Assembly: GCF_000701705.1 (NCBI RefSeq)
Contig: NZ_JNJP01000059.1
Span: 1-23,380, forward strand
Reading direction: 5' to 3'
DNA length: 23,380 nucleotides
From: Bilophila wadsworthia ATCC 49260
GTDB lineage: Bacteria > Desulfobacterota > Desulfovibrionia > Desulfovibrionales > Desulfovibrionaceae
Shown: positions 23,329-23,380 of the stretch, one piece after another
How the letters are laid out: each line of letters starts with the position of its first letter
How positions within the stretch are numbered: the first letter of the stretch is position 1
Translations under genes and position numbers: made by a program
The notes under the pieces: generated by a model
What the model was told of the DNA's origin: nothing
The model's input: only the letters and a program-made list of their open reading frames with translations
Databases searched by the model: none

Positions 23329-23380
23329 ACAGGGATTCGATAAACACGAAAGTCTTTGGAGAGGGTGGGGGGAGGTTTGG
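23329..23380. repeat. Interspersed hairpin repeat, truncated by window end
   Basis: ACAGGGATTCGATAAACACG at 23329–23348, then AAAGTCTTTGGAGAGGG and a G-rich tract ending GGTTTGG. It is the best-matching partner of 7719–7792 and 12–50. The hairpin half lies beyond the window. Confidence 0.7.

Overview
This GC-rich window looks like chromosome of a sulfidogenic deltaproteobacterium of the Desulfovibrio/Bilophila group (Desulfovibrionaceae). That is an inference from four things: the gene order rpsU–yqeY–mutS2–dnaG–rpoD, a EutJ homologue, a split LysO-type exporter, and NikR and FolE2 in a high-GC genome littered with G/A-rich hairpin repeats. I see no phage, plasmid, transposase, CRISPR array, tRNA or rRNA.

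Left part (1–6116): a eutJ-like gene (−) diverges from pyruvate kinase (+), whose transcript ends at a perfect 22-bp inverted-repeat terminator. It converges on folE2 (−). Next come nikR and a SAM methyltransferase as a two-gene unit (−). Divergent from these is a two-gene lysine-exporter-like membrane pair (+). The intergenic region between the last two units holds two face-to-face sigma70-type promoters.

Middle part (6117–12025): a secreted protein of unknown function; a ~500-base gene-free stretch with a terminator and repeats; then a tightly packed trio made of a HisD-like protein, an AT-richer DUF1643 protein, and an EF-G paralogue. After its terminator sits a small lower-GC pair: an XRE regulator (−) diverging from an 80-residue unknown protein (+).

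Right part (12026–20725, all −): in transcription order ksgA/rsmA, an HU-family gene, a 68-residue Cys-rich membrane protein, rpsU, yqeY, mutS2, dnaG and rpoD. This is an expanded macromolecular-synthesis locus. Tandem terminators lie between rpsU and yqeY, a promoter candidate lies before dnaG, and the rpoD start codon is inside dnaG. Divergent from ksgA, behind a structured leader, is a second EF-G-like GTPase (+).

The main points of interest are: (1) two non-canonical EF-G paralogues 10 kb apart with complementary departures, one with a diverged domain IV and one lacking the catalytic G3 histidine; (2) a ~150-nt leader before the second one, with two tandem hairpins showing a compensated base pair and a GNRA-capped hairpin; (3) an interspersed modular hairpin repeat family with at least six members here; (4) an AT-rich DUF1643 gene wedged into an EF-G operon; (5) the XRE/80-aa divergent pair with a possible leaderless transcript. 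No large new defence or metabolic system is evident; most of the window is housekeeping.
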